Origin: Spiroplasma poulsonii
GTDB taxonomy: Bacteria; Bacillota_I; Bacilli_A; Mycoplasmatales; Mycoplasmataceae
NCBI RefSeq assembly: GCF_009866525.1
Contig: NZ_CM020866.1
Coordinates: 436,260-500,259, forward strand
Length of the DNA stretch: 64,000 nt
Reading direction: 5' to 3'
Under the pieces are notes generated by a model. It was not told the origin of the DNA. It searched no databases and saw nothing but the letters and a program-made list of their open reading frames with translations. This document shows positions 53,781 through 63,078 of this stretch, in pieces. The position numbers were made by a program, and so were the translations under genes. Position 1 is the stretch's first letter; every line of letters starts with the position of its first letter.

Positions 53781-55049
53781 TTACTCTACATAAAATTTGT
53801 CCAAAAAACCCTTGCCATTCCAAAAAACAATTTTACCAGTATTGGGAGTATTACCTCGATAATAATTATAAGTTTCAGCACTAAAATTAAAAGTATCTTC
53901 TTTTTCTTTTATGAAAGAAAATAAAAAACCTAAATCATCAGTATACCGATAACTATTTGCATTATTACCATCCCAATATTGTTTAAAATGTGTTAATTCT
54001 AAACTACCTGCAACAATATTTTTATTTTCATCAATTGTTAAAATCATCCGATAAATTGATTTTCTAGTTAAAATAACATCAGGTTTTCAATCTAATTTTT
54101 CCATATTATTAATAATTTTAAAATCAAATATTATTCTTTGACTACCTAAATTTGAGTCATCATAATCAGGATTACCACCTTGCTGAACTCTAATATTTTC
54201 TTGCACAATAGCATTAATATATTTTAATAAAAAAGAACGAATATTTTGATATTCATCATCAGTTCAAAAAATTGGATTGTCATTAATATCTATTTTTGGC
54301 GTTTCAGGTTCATTTAAACCATCTCAACAATAATATGATTTAAAAAGATATCATACACCATTAATAATATGATAAGGTACTCCACTATTATCTCAAATTA
54401 ATTTATTTGAAAAATTAAATTTTATAATAGAAAAATTATCATTTTGTTTCTTTTTTACAATTCCAATATATCATTTATTATCTGGATTCCTATTTAATTT
54501 ATCTAATGGGATTAACTTTCAATTTTGAAATTTTAAATTAACTTGTTGTAAATTATCAACACTTTTTTCTAATTTATTAATAACTTCAACAGTATTAAAA
54601 TACTTAGCAAATGAATAAAAGAAATTAGTTAATTCTTTTAAAAATTGTTTCTTATCCACATCATAAAATTTATCAATATTATATTGTTTAGCATAAGTAT
54701 CTCAATTTTTATATAAATCCATAAACTCATCACTAGGCTTATCAAATGAAATCCCAGTTGAATAACTATCCTTTAAAAAGTCTAAATATCATTTATCATT
54801 ATAAGTTAATGTTTGTAATGTTTTTAAAGTTGGGTTAATAAAATAATTTGTTTCTGACCAGTTTTCAAAAAAACTACTGCGTAAAAACATTGTATTAATA
54901 AAATCAGTTTCATTCATTCCCGTTGTTTGTTGATTAACAGTATAATTCTGCTGATTTAAGGGTTTAAATGCTGTTAAAGTAATAAATGGAATAATTAAAC
55001 CTAAAATACCTAAAATAGATATCGCAAATAAAGATAATGACTTACGCAT
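53781..55049 (-). pseudogene. SpV1 large surface/adsorption-type protein, 3' truncated
   Basis: Starts MRKSLSLFAISILGILGLIIPF, a signal or membrane anchor, overlapping the end of the 100-aa gene. Open for 422 codons with TGA as Trp, then the frame enters the IS3-type end at 53822 and stops at 53781. It corresponds by position to ORF1, the last gene of the SpV1 structural block, whose product may be the pIII-like minor coat protein. The C-terminal part, which in pIII anchors the protein, is missing. Confidence 0.78.
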
Positions 55050-55344
55050 TATTCTTTACCACCTTATCTTTTTTATTTTCTTTTATTAATTTAATAATTT
55101 GATTAAATAAATAACCATAAAAATAATGAATTACTAAAATATATCATAATATATCAAATCATAAACCATAAATTATATAACCATTTATACCAGCATATTT
55201 CTCTTTTAATTCATCAATAGTTGAAACTGTATCTAATACACATATAAGGGTTAACAAAAAACTTATAACAAGATACAAAATTAAATCAACCCAAGAAATA
55301 AATAAACCATTTTCTTTTTGTTTCTTTTCATTTTTATTATCCAT
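55042..55344 (-). CDS. SpV1-like membrane protein (100 aa)
   Basis: MDNKNEKKQKENGLFISW then two or three membrane helices (LILYLVISFLLTLICVL and WFDILWYILVIHYFYGYL) and a Lys-rich tail. TGA is Trp. GAGTTGAATTT upstream is a weak site. It overlaps the next gene start by a few bases. Probably an assembly or channel protein; function unknown. Confidence 0.72.
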
Positions 55345-55355
55345 AAATTCAACTC

Positions 55356-55592
55356 CTAACTATATAATGTTTTTGAAACAATAAAACCTAAAATATATAA
55401 ACTTGATATTGTAAGCATTAACGGATGACTAAACAAAATTGCCATTTTACCAAATAAAGAAAGTAAAAAAGTATCTGAGTTATATAAATCCATAATGATA
55501 TTTTTTGCTGATGTTAATTGATTTATAATCACCGTAATAAAACCAGTACCAAAAATAGCGATTGCCGCAACCAATAAAACTAATCTAATCAT
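55356..55592 (-). CDS. SpV1-like membrane protein (78 aa)
   Basis: Two hydrophobic segments ([19 protein letters not shown], and [13 protein letters not shown]), no motif. The ATG overlaps the previous stop by one base (TAATG), so translation is coupled. Confidence 0.72.
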   Translation of the reverse strand: MIRLVLLVAAIAIFGTGFITVIINQLTSAKNIIMDLYNSDTFLLSLFGKMAILFSHPLMLTISSLYILGFIVSKTLYS

Positions 55593-55990
55593 TATTTATT
55601 CACTCTCCGATATCCTTGTTCTCTTGTTTTTGCTTGTTTTGCTAAACTTGATAATTGTTGTTTATTACGATTAATTTTAAACTGTTTACGCTCTTTAAAA
55701 TGTTTTTGCATACCTTGTTTAGTATCTGATACTCCACGAGCAGTCGTAGAATAAATATTTGATACCCCCGTTTGTACTGTTGAACCTAATTCGTTATATT
55801 GGGTTCTTGTTCCGTGAATAGCATAAATCGATAACTTAACAACCATAAAAAAGATAATAAAATAAGCAATTGTTGTATTTGTCATTGGCAATTTAGTATT
55901 TCAAATTACATCAAAAATAAACAAAAATACATCAAAAATAAAACTAAAAATTTTATCTCAATTACTACTTTCTGATAATAAATTAATCAT
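55592..55990 (-). CDS. SpV1-like membrane protein (132 aa)
   Basis: Starts within the end of the Zot-like gene (GATGATTAA). A hydrophobic N-terminal half with two segments, then a basic Gln/Lys-rich tail ([21 protein letters not shown]) likely in the cytoplasm and able to bind DNA. Function unknown; in filamentous phages such proteins act in assembly. Confidence 0.73.
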
Positions 55991-56996
55991 CTTTACCACT
56001 TCCTTTTTCTTTTTTAGGTTTTAAATTCTTTTTCAAAATATCAATATCAAACAATGTTAAACGCTCTTTAACACTTAATTTAGTAATTTCTGACCAATAA
56101 TATTCTTTTTTATTAACTATTTCATCATTTTTTAAATCACGAACAAACTTTAATCATTGACTATCATATTTCTGTGCAAATTCTAACGTAATAATTATCT
56201 TAAAAAACCCGATTCCTAAACCAACATCAGATTTATGTTTTGCTCGTTTACCTTCTGCTGTTCGTTCTACTGATTTTGTCTTTCAAATTTCATAATCCGT
56301 AATATCTTGAAAAATACCAATTCGCATAATAAAGAAACGATTAAAAAAATTAAATCCTTTTTTAACAATAGGTTTTTTCAATGAAATTGGAATAATAATA
56401 CCACTTGCTAATTGCCGAATATTGTTCCAAATCATACCCTCACGCTGAGCAGTAAACAAAGCACGATTACCAAAATGTCTTGCTAAAACAATTCACGGAA
56501 TCTTACCACTATGAACTTTTTTCTCATCGTGGGGACTAGTTCCATCAATATATAAATAACTTTCATCAAATAAAATAACACTATCATCAGGAGGAACCGG
56601 TTTTGTTCTATCTGTAAAATCTAAATTTTTAAATGTTAAAACCTTAACTTTATCATCTTCTAACGGATAATTAATATAAATCTTATCTGTTAATAATTTC
56701 ATAGTTTGTGATAAATAAGTTAAAAGTAAAGTTTTACCCGTTCCTAACTTACCAATAATTACCGATAACGGATTATCTCAAACAAAATTAACTAACCGAA
56801 AAGCATTCAACTGATAAAATATGTTTTTTCATACTCATCAAACAAAATAAACACATTGTAAAGCAAATAATAATCAAAATATTAAACCAGTATAATTTAA
56901 TGAAATTATCCAAAGTAATAAATCAATTAAACTAAACAAAATCATTGAACCACTAATATAACAATAATTTTTTAAGAAAAATATGAACTTTTTCAT
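55983..56996 (-). CDS. Zot-like assembly ATPase of SpV1-type virus
   Basis: 337 aa. Two membrane helices at residues about 10-50, then Walker A VIIGKLGTGKTLLLT and Walker B SVILFDESYLY. It is the counterpart of gene I (pI/Zot) in filamentous phages, which extrudes the ssDNA through the membrane. GGAGGT precedes the ATG. Several Trp are TGA. Confidence 0.86.
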
Positions 56997-57015
56997 TTTA
57001 CCTCCAATAGTTATT

Positions 57016-57021
57016 TATAAT
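57016..57021 (+). promoter_or_regulatory. possible -10 box for the plus-strand ORF in the element
   Basis: TATAAT 15 bases before the ATG at 57037, which would give a leader of under ten bases. No ribosome site is seen, so translation would be near-leaderless. Confidence 0.35.
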
Positions 57022-57029
57022 TAAACTAG

Positions 57030-57337
57030 TATTATTATGGTTTTCTCTCCCCACAAATCAAAAAAGAAAGTGATAAAAATTAAGAAAATTTTAAAAATAA
57101 TTTCAATATTATTGCCTATTATTGGAATTATAAACTTTTTAATCAATCCTATCGAGAAATTAATTACTACAATTAATTTTGTAAAATGAATATTTAAAAA
57201 TATTAGTCAAATAAATGCAAAAGAAATATTTTTTACAACATTATTTATATTAATAATTATTGCATTCATAATAAAAATATATATTATATTCAAAAAAAGA
57301 TTTTAAAATTTTGTGGGGAGAGAAAACCATAATAATA
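57030..57337. repeat. 28-bp inverted repeats flanking a small segment in the element
   Basis: Arms 57030-57057 and 57310-57337 are exact inverted copies, 252 bases apart. The start codon and first seven codons (MVFSPHK) of the plus-strand ORF lie in the left arm; the same start exists on the minus strand from the right arm. The interval contains the only gene on the opposite strand within the viral gene row. Confidence 0.85.
57037..57306 (+). CDS. small membrane protein, opposite strand to viral genes
   Basis: 89 aa. Starts MVFSPHKSKKKVIKIKKILK, then two hydrophobic segments separated by about 30 residues (IISILLPIIGIINFLI; FFTTLFILIIIAFIIKIYIIF). The gene fills a 352-bp gap between two minus-strand genes. 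A TATAAT lies upstream but no ribosome site. Membrane role inferred; could be host-membrane or immunity-like, unproven. Confidence 0.45.
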
Positions 57338-57348
57338 ACAAAATTTAA

Positions 57349-57552
57349 TTATTTAAAACAACTAACTATTTTAAAAACCATTCACAATAAAAACCACGTT
57401 AAAAATAAAATTACAATTCAAATACCAATCATAAGAGTTAAATATTCATTTTGTGTTAAATTTCAAGTTGTAATACTTTCAACGTTAAATTTGTCAATAA
57501 ACAAAAATATATGAATAAAAAACTCTTTTAATTTTTCTCAATCATTTTGCAT
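57349..57552 (-). CDS. SpV1-like small membrane protein (67 aa)
   Basis: MQNDWEKLKEFFIHIFLF then one strong membrane segment (MIGIWIVILFLTWFLLWMVF) with TGA codons giving several Trp. Start overlaps the end of the preceding gene. Function unknown. Confidence 0.68.
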
Positions 57553-57554
57553 TT

Positions 57555-57704
57555 TTAAAAACTCCACATTTTTTGAATAAGTTTAAAAAATATTCCAAAA
57601 AATAAAACAATAAATAATACAAAAGATATAACATATAAAAATTCAGGGGCATTTGAACCAATAATATAACTAACAAATTGAACTCAATAGTCATATAAAC
57701 TCAT
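57555..57704 (-). CDS. SpV1-like small membrane protein (49 aa)
   Basis: MSLYDYWVQFVSYIIGSN followed by one membrane helix (LYVISFVLFIVLFFGIFF) and a short Lys end. ATG lies next to the previous stop (TAA-ATG). Function unknown. Confidence 0.7.
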
Positions 57705-58139
57705 TTAATTTAAACTTTCTAGGTCTTTAATTAATTGTTGTTCTTTTTCATCACTTCAATTTGTTAAATTATTGTTAGTCGTTTTTACTTTTTTAGGTTC
57801 ATTTTGAAATAAAGCTTTTTTCATTTGTGTAAAATAATTTTGTTTATATTGATTGTATAAATTTATTAATTCTGTTCCAGTTAAATACTTTCATACATGA
57901 CGTTTTAAATTTTCATCATATTTTACAATAGGATAAGAATTATCATAAATCAAACCGATTGCTACTTGTTCTGAGTGTTTTTCACTCGGATAAATAAACT
58001 TATTACTCAATCAAAAACAAATATGGCGATTATGATTAGGTAAATTTATAAAACTTGCTTTTTCTGTTTCAAAAACTATCAATTCTTTACGAATAAAATA
58101 ATTTTCTACATTTTGATTTTTCTTAACAAAATTACTCAA
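57705..58139 (-). CDS. SpV1-like cytoplasmic protein (144 aa)
   Basis: Starts TTG at 58139 behind AAGGAG (on this strand at about 58152-58147). Soluble, with several Trp from TGA, no membrane helix. Sequence [25 protein letters not shown] and a basic/Gln-rich end. It could be the ssDNA-binding or replication-linked protein of the virus; unproven. Confidence 0.68.
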
Positions 58140-58160
58140 TTTTATCAACTCCTTAATAAA

Positions 58161-58249
58161 CATTGTTTCTAATTAACAATGTTATAAATATTGTTAAATA
58201 TTGCTTATCTATTGTTAAATAAACACTGTTAATAAACATTGTTAAATAT
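58161..58249. repeat. cluster of ATTGTT/AACAAT repeats in the viral element
   Basis: About six related motifs in 90 bp (CATTGTT, AACAATGTT, ATTGTTAAAT three times, CACTGTTAA), on both strands, in the gap before the 144-aa gene. Pattern like iterons or an operator array. A GGCACACT/AGTGTGCC inverted pair lies next to it (58266-58273 / 58341-58348). Confidence 0.6.
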
Positions 58250-58381
58250 AAAAATGATAAAAATTGGCACACTGAAAAATACTATTAAGTTTAAAATAAT
58301 AGTTATATAAAATAATAAATTAATAAAATATAAATAAACTAGTGTGCCTTAACTAATACAAATAATTAGTTATAATAAATA

Positions 58382-58630
58382 TTAAAATCCTTTAACCATA
58401 ACACGGAAAAAGTTTAAAATCTTAATGATAACAAAAATACCAAATGGAATTAAAATAATTCACGCATCACCTAAAAAGGTCATTAATTGTGGTAATACAG
58501 CATAAATTGCTTCTTTAACTTTCATCATTGCTTGTCCTAATCCACTTCAAATAGAACCCATTCCATCTGAAATAGTAGGCGTATCTGCTGCTAAAAAATT
58601 AACCGCTGTTGTTAAATACATACCTAACAT
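58382..58630 (-). CDS. SpV1 major coat protein
   Basis: 82 aa. A short N-terminal region, then an amphipathic helix and one membrane helix (WIILIPFGIFVIIKI) ending with a basic tail (FFRVMVKGF), the form of a filamentous-phage pVIII coat protein. Starts MLGMYLTTAVNFLAAD; TGA is Trp. Coupled to the 49-aa gene before it (TAATG). Confidence 0.8.
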
Positions 58631-58779
58631 TATTTTTTATCCTCCTTACTTTCAATTTCTTTTTTATCTTTTTTCTTTCCTCGAATTTGACGAATTTTTT
58701 GATAAATCGATAAACCAATTCAAGCAAAAATACCTAATATAATAACAACACTAAATATTGTCGTTAATCAACCGGGCAT
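58630..58779 (-). CDS. SpV1-like small membrane protein (49 aa)
   Basis: [22 protein letters not shown] gives a single helix after TGA=Trp, then a Lys/Glu-rich tail. AAGGAGA precedes the ATG. Next to the coat gene, so perhaps a minor coat protein. Confidence 0.72.
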
Positions 58780-58866
58780 AATATATCTCCTTTCAATAAA
58801 TTAAAAAATTGAAATTTGCAAACTCGCTCCGCTCGTTGTCGCTTTGCTCCATTAAAAAACATTATT

Positions 58867-58908
58867 GAATAAATTATCCGCTAATAAATTACGCGGAATA
58901 ATTTATTC
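58867..58908 (-). terminator. hairpin in viral gene row
   Basis: GAATAAATTATCCGC pairs with GCGGAATAATTTATTC (one bulge) around a 10-base loop; T-rich on the minus-strand side. Probably ends the transcript of the 36-aa gene before the coat genes; it may also be part of the viral replication origin. Confidence 0.6.
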
Positions 58909-58910
58909 TT

Positions 58911-59021
58911 TTACTTTTTAATTTCAATATCTTTTGCAATCTTATTGACAGTATTAATAACATTATCTTTACCGTACTTTTTCACTAACGACCGCAAAAT
59001 CAAATATTGCTTTGTTTGCAT
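58911..59021 (-). CDS. SpV1-like small protein (36 aa)
   Basis: MQTKQYLILRSLVKKYGKDN and on to DIEIKK. AAGGAGTTG precedes the ATG. Basic, helical, no membrane segment. First gene of the minus-strand viral row; role unknown. Confidence 0.6.
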   Translation of the reverse strand: MQTKQYLILRSLVKKYGKDNVINTVNKIAKDIEIKK

Positions 59022-59047
59022 AATTTCAACTCCTTAAAACTAACTTA

Positions 59048-59079
59048 AAAAAGTTAACTAAATTGATAGTTAACTTTTT
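59048..59079. repeat. 13-bp hairpin near right end of the viral element
   Basis: AAAAAGTTAACTA / TAGTTAACTTTTT with a 6-base loop. Its outer bases are part of the shared inverted end sequence (the left end also has AAAAAGTTAA). Confidence 0.6.
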
Positions 59080-59106
59080 ATGGTTTGGCATTTACAATTT
59101 ACATGG

Positions 59107-59524
59107 TAAAAAGAAAAAACACACGATCAAAACACAAGTAATTATCGAACAAGAAACCAAAAAAATTATTGCAACAAGTTTTTCGCTCGGAAAAAAACAT
59201 GATTATGCTTTATTTAAAGAATCAAAAATCCCAATTTTAAAAAATACCAAATTAATAGTTGATAGTGGTTATCAAGGAATACAAAAAAATCACAATAATG
59301 TTCTAATACCTACAAAGAAAACAAAGAAAAACCCTTTAAACAAAGAACAAAAGCAATATAATAGACTAGTTTCAAAAATGAGAATTATTATTGAAAATAT
59401 TTTTGCTATTCTTAAAAAATTTAAAATTATTACAGAAAAATATCGTAATCGAAGAAAAAGATTTGGTTTAAGATTTAATTTAATTGCCTCAATTTATAAT
59501 TTACAATTATTATATTTAACATAA
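59107..59524 (+). pseudogene. IS5-like transposase 3' fragment
   Basis: orfB-frame remainder with LIVDSGYQG and the Glu motif (IIIENIF). No start; it lacks the first Asp, so not functional. Confidence 0.85.
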
Positions 59525-59687
59525 AATATTTATTTAAAATTAAATAATTTAAATAATAAATTAATTTTTCGTTGTGGAAAAATATTAAATTTTTAAATAA
59601 AAAACATAATTAATTAAAATTATATTTTTCTATTAGTATCTTTTTTACAAATATTTGCAATTTTTTAACAAGTAATGCAAGAAGTCT
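59107..59687 (+). mobile_element. IS5-like copy 4, right part
   Basis: Right part of the uraA-borne IS, continuing from 49553 after the viral element and its TGG duplication. Ends GCAAGAAGTCT at 59687 with AAT duplication 59688-59690. Confidence 0.93.
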
Positions 59688-61111
59688 AATGATCAATTTT
59701 ATCCTTGCAACATGTTTTTGCAATGTTTGGTTCCACAGTGTTAGTGCCGTTGATTATTAATCAAACAGCTGGTGTTGAAGTTATGAATATTTCAATGGCT
59801 TTATTTTGCTCGGGTGTTGGAACATTAATTTACATTGCCATTACGGCAGCAAAAGTGCCAATGTATTTAGGAAGTTCATTTGCCTATATTGGAGCAATGG
59901 GGGTTTGTTATCCTTTGTATGGAAATGCTATTTTTATTGCCGTAATGATGGTTGGAGTTATTTATATTACATTTGGAGTTTTAGTATATTTTATTGGTAA
60001 TAAATTTTTAGAACGACTATTGCCAGCAGTTATTGTTGGACCATTAATTATTATTATTGGAATGTCAGTTGCTCCGAGTGCTATTAATAATACTGGATTT
60101 AATCCAGCAGCTTGAAAAGAAAGTTATTCACATTGAATTGGAATTGGGATTGCAGTTTTTACTTTTTTGGTAACGGCAATTATTGCTTTAAAATGTAAGG
60201 GATTTGCAAAAGTAGTACTAGTTATTATTGGGGTTATAATGGGTTATTTATTATGTGTTATTTTGCATTTTGCAATTGGAACTCAATATCATATTTTAGA
60301 CACTTCAAAAATTAGTGACCCAAGTCAATGACAGTGATATCCTTCTTTTAAAAAAATTTGAGATTTAAAAGCAAGTAATATTGTCCCAGCAATTTTAGCA
60401 ATTAGTCCCTTGGCAATTATTGCCATTGCTGAACATATTGGTGATCATATTAGTATGGGACAAATGACAGGTAAGAATTTTGTTAAAGATCCTGGAATGC
60501 ATCGAACATTAGTTGCAGATGGGGTTTCAATTATTTTTGATGGCTTAATAGGAGGTCCTGCAAACACAACTTATGGTGAAAATGCCTCGGTTGTTGGAAT
60601 GACAAGAATTGCTTCAGTGTGAGTAACGGGATTCGCTGCCCTGTTTGCGATCGTGTTATCTTTTATTGCCCCGGTTAACCAGTTGGTTCAAATGCTACCA
60701 GGTCCAGTTATGTATGGGTGGTATTAGTATGATTATGTTTGGTTTAATTGCAACAAATGGAATTCGTGTTTTAATTAATAATCGGATTGATTATACCAAT
60801 ATGAAAAATGTCTTTGTAACAGCAATTATGTTAGTCTTAGGATTGGGGGGAGCAATTTTTAACTTTAATATTGGTAGTGGTAATTTACAATTTACGGGAG
60901 TTGCTTTAGCTGCTTTTGTTGGAATTTTCTTAAACTTACTTCTACCAGATCATCAAAATAATGGTTTTATATGGTGAGAAAAAATCAAGCTAATTATTAA
61001 AAAGAAAAAAGACCGCCCAAAAAAGTAAAAGATAAAAATGAACAAAAAGAAGAAGTAAGTCAAAACCAAAAAAATAATAAAAATAAGAAACCTAATAACG
61101 AAGATGATTAA
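59688..61111 (+). pseudogene. uraA: uraA 3' part, with two extra frameshifts
   Basis: Uracil permease, NCS2 family, with about 12 helices (LQHVFAMFGSTVLVPLI, then EHIGDHISMGQ, and GGPANTTYGENAS). One G too many at 60716-60718 (ATGTATGGGTGG) shifts the frame; one A too few in CCCAAAAAAG (about 61010-61017) shifts it again before the acidic/Lys end (NEDD-stop 61109-61111). With the IS and viral insert upstream, the gene cannot make a full transporter. Confidence 0.9.
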
Positions 61112-61119
61112 ATTATAAT

Positions 61120-62186
61120 AGACTTCTTGCATTACTTGTTAAAAAATTGCAAATATTTGTAAAAAAGATACTAATAGAAAAATATAATTTTAATTAATTA
61201 TGTTTTTTATTTAAAAATTTAATATTTTTCCACAACGAAAAATTAATTTATTATTTAAATTATTTAATTTTAAATAAATATTTTATGTTAAATATAATAA
61301 TTGTAAATTATAAATTGAGGCAATTAAATTAAATCTTAAACCAAATCTTTTTCTTCGATTACGATATTTTTCTGTAATAATTTTAAATTTTTTAAGAATA
61401 GCAAAAATATTTTCAATAATAATTCTCATTTTTGAAACTAGTCTATTATATTGCTTTTGTTCTTTGTTTAAAGGGTTTTTCTTTGTTTTCTTTGTAGGTA
61501 TTAGAACATTATTGTGATTTTTTTGTATTCCTTGATAACCACTATCAACTATTAATTTGGTATTTTTTAAAATTGGGATTTTTGATTCTTTAAATAAAGC
61601 ATAATCATGTTTTTTTCCGAGCGAAAAACTTGTTGCAATAATTTTTTTGGTTTCTTGTTCGATAATTACTTGTGTTTTGATCGTGTGTTTTTTCTTTTTA
61701 CCAGAATAAGATTGTTTTTGTCTTTTTTTGGGCGTTGGATTGGAGTTTCGGTAGCATCAATAATAATAGTTTTATCATTAAAATAATCATTTATTAGTGC
61801 TTTTTTACCAGCAAGTTGTTGAAAATCAGAGTTTTTAATTAAAATATCTTCAATTCACTTAATATTACGATAACAATTAGCCTCACTAATATCAAAACTT
61901 TTACCAAGATGAAAATAAGTCTGATATTCTCGTCAATATAATAAAGTCATCAATAATCTATTTTCTAATGATAATTTATTAGTTTTACCACCTTTTTTAA
62001 ATTTTTCTATTTCAGCAACTTTTAAAATATCTAACATTTTATTAAAAGTGAATTTTTTTATTCCTGTTAATCTTAACCATTCTCTATCATTAAGAGTATT
62101 AAATTTATTATTGTTCATATTTTTATGTCCTCATAAATTATATTTTATAATAATATTTTAATAAAAAAGGGTATCGCAAGAAGTCT
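61120..62186 (-). mobile_element. IS5-like element, copy 6
   Basis: 1067 bp, minus orientation, with AAT duplications at 61117-61119 and 62187-62189, just after the uraA stop. Confidence 0.93.
61283..62118 (-). CDS. IS5-like transposase (orfA/orfB, -1 frameshift)
   Basis: Same layout, A7-G slip site kept, DDE motifs complete. Visible substitution KKFTFNK for KKSTFNK in orfA. Confidence 0.87.
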
Positions 62187-62194
62187 AATAAAAG

Positions 62195-62222
62195 AAAAAA
62201 AGCAATAAATATTGCTTTTTTT
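62195..62222. terminator. bidirectional terminator
   Basis: AAAAAAAGCAAT pairs with ATTGCTTTTTTT around a 4-base loop; usable from both strands (uraA on plus, protease on minus). Confidence 0.8.
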
Positions 62223-62251
62223 AATATATTTTTTGAATATTAATGTGTAGG

Positions 62252-63078
62252 TTAATTATTTTTAATAATATTTTGAATTCAATCACTAAAAGCTCCAACA
62301 GCAGTAAAAACAGTTGGTAATGGTGTTGTTCAATCATAAACACCGTGGCTAACAATTCCTTCTGTTACTCATTGGTTATTAATTTTTTGAATTACAGGAC
62401 CACCACTATCACCAAGGGCAGAGCTTATTCTTTTGCCAGTAATTGTTTCACCTAAAAAATCATAATTTTGATCAAAATCAGAAATTTGGTATTTTGGGTC
62501 TTTCGCAATTGCGGGGTCTTGAATTGGCATTAATGCTTTTTTCATATGTGTTGGTCAAATTGGTTGTCCTTGTGAATCAAGACCACTAATTCCAAAACCA
62601 GTTACAATTGCATTTTGTCCTGCTTGGGGGATTTGTGATTTATTTGCAACTTGAATTGGTGTAATATCAGTAACGGGATGATCTAATTTAACTAGAACAA
62701 TATCTTTTTCATATCATAATGACTGCCACCATAGACAAAATATTGGTTAGCATATACCGTTTCTGGTTGATAAGGTGTTACTTTATCATAAAGGCCAAAT
62801 GTAACTTGCATTGGTAACTGTGCAAATTGAAAATCACTAGCAACATGCGCTGCTGTTAAAAGTCAATTTGGAGAAATTAAAACACCACCACCAATTCCGG
62901 TGGTTGTAATTGGTGCGCCCTTATTACTTATAAGACCATATTATGGAAATTCACCATTTTTAACATCAACACCATTGGTAACTTCAACATTATTATTTTT
63001 ATTATTGATAACGATTGTACTAATTGTACTTGTGCTAGCCATTGCTAGACTAGTAAAAAGAACCAGTATTTTTTTCAT
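62252..63078 (-). pseudogene. trypsin-like secreted serine protease, broken
   Basis: Signal peptide (MKKILVLFTSLAMAST) and a chymotrypsin-fold protein of about 275 aa. The catalytic triad is visible: His in TAAHVAS, Asp in EKDIVLVKL, Ser in ALGDSGGPV. A TAA stop interrupts codon 45 (after GEFP), and a one-base loss near HYD/YEK (about 62720) shifts the frame. Both must be repaired for function. Trp are TGA, so it is native to this code. Confidence 0.85.

Larger units (their letters stand above)
51615..53793 (+). pseudogene. IS3-type transposase of copy B, interrupted
   Basis: orfA is broken after five codons (MAKNH) by IS copy 5 and resumes [11 protein letters not shown] at 52701. orfB (52965-53793, -1 frame) is complete and nearly identical to copy A, with one visible change (VSESTYK for VSESNYK). 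Without the orfA start, no full transposase is expected. Confidence 0.85.
51538..53822 (+). mobile_element. IS3-type element, copy B (split by IS copy 5)
   Basis: Inverted relative to copy A, 262 bp away. Without the IS5-like insert it is 1215 bp, same as copy A. The flanks are GCT and AAA, so no duplication remains, and the viral surface-protein gene ends abruptly at 53822; both suggest a deletion next to this copy. Confidence 0.88.
49554..59103 (-). mobile_element. integrated SpV1-like plectrovirus with inverted ends
   Basis: A 9550-bp insert in IS copy 4, flanked by TGG duplications (49551-49553, 59104-59106). The two ends are inverted relatives: left TGTATACTGTAAAACT then AAACCATAAAAAGTTAA; right, read inward, TGTAAATTGTAAATGCC then the same 17 bases. 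Minus-strand genes match the SpV1 set: a 36-aa protein, small membrane proteins, coat protein, Zot-like ATPase and a large surface protein (truncated). Two IS3-type copies and one IS5-like copy lie inside; without them about 6 kb of viral DNA remains, so roughly 2 kb has been lost compared with a full virus. Confidence 0.9.

Noticed and set aside
57311-57514. 67-aa plus-strand ORF in the viral element
   Set aside because: Overlaps the 67-aa minus-strand membrane gene, which has overlapping start/stop coupling with its neighbour.
58161-58249. CRISPR array at the ATTGTT repeats
   Set aside because: Repeats are under 12 bp, vary in spacing and orientation, and no cas genes are nearby.
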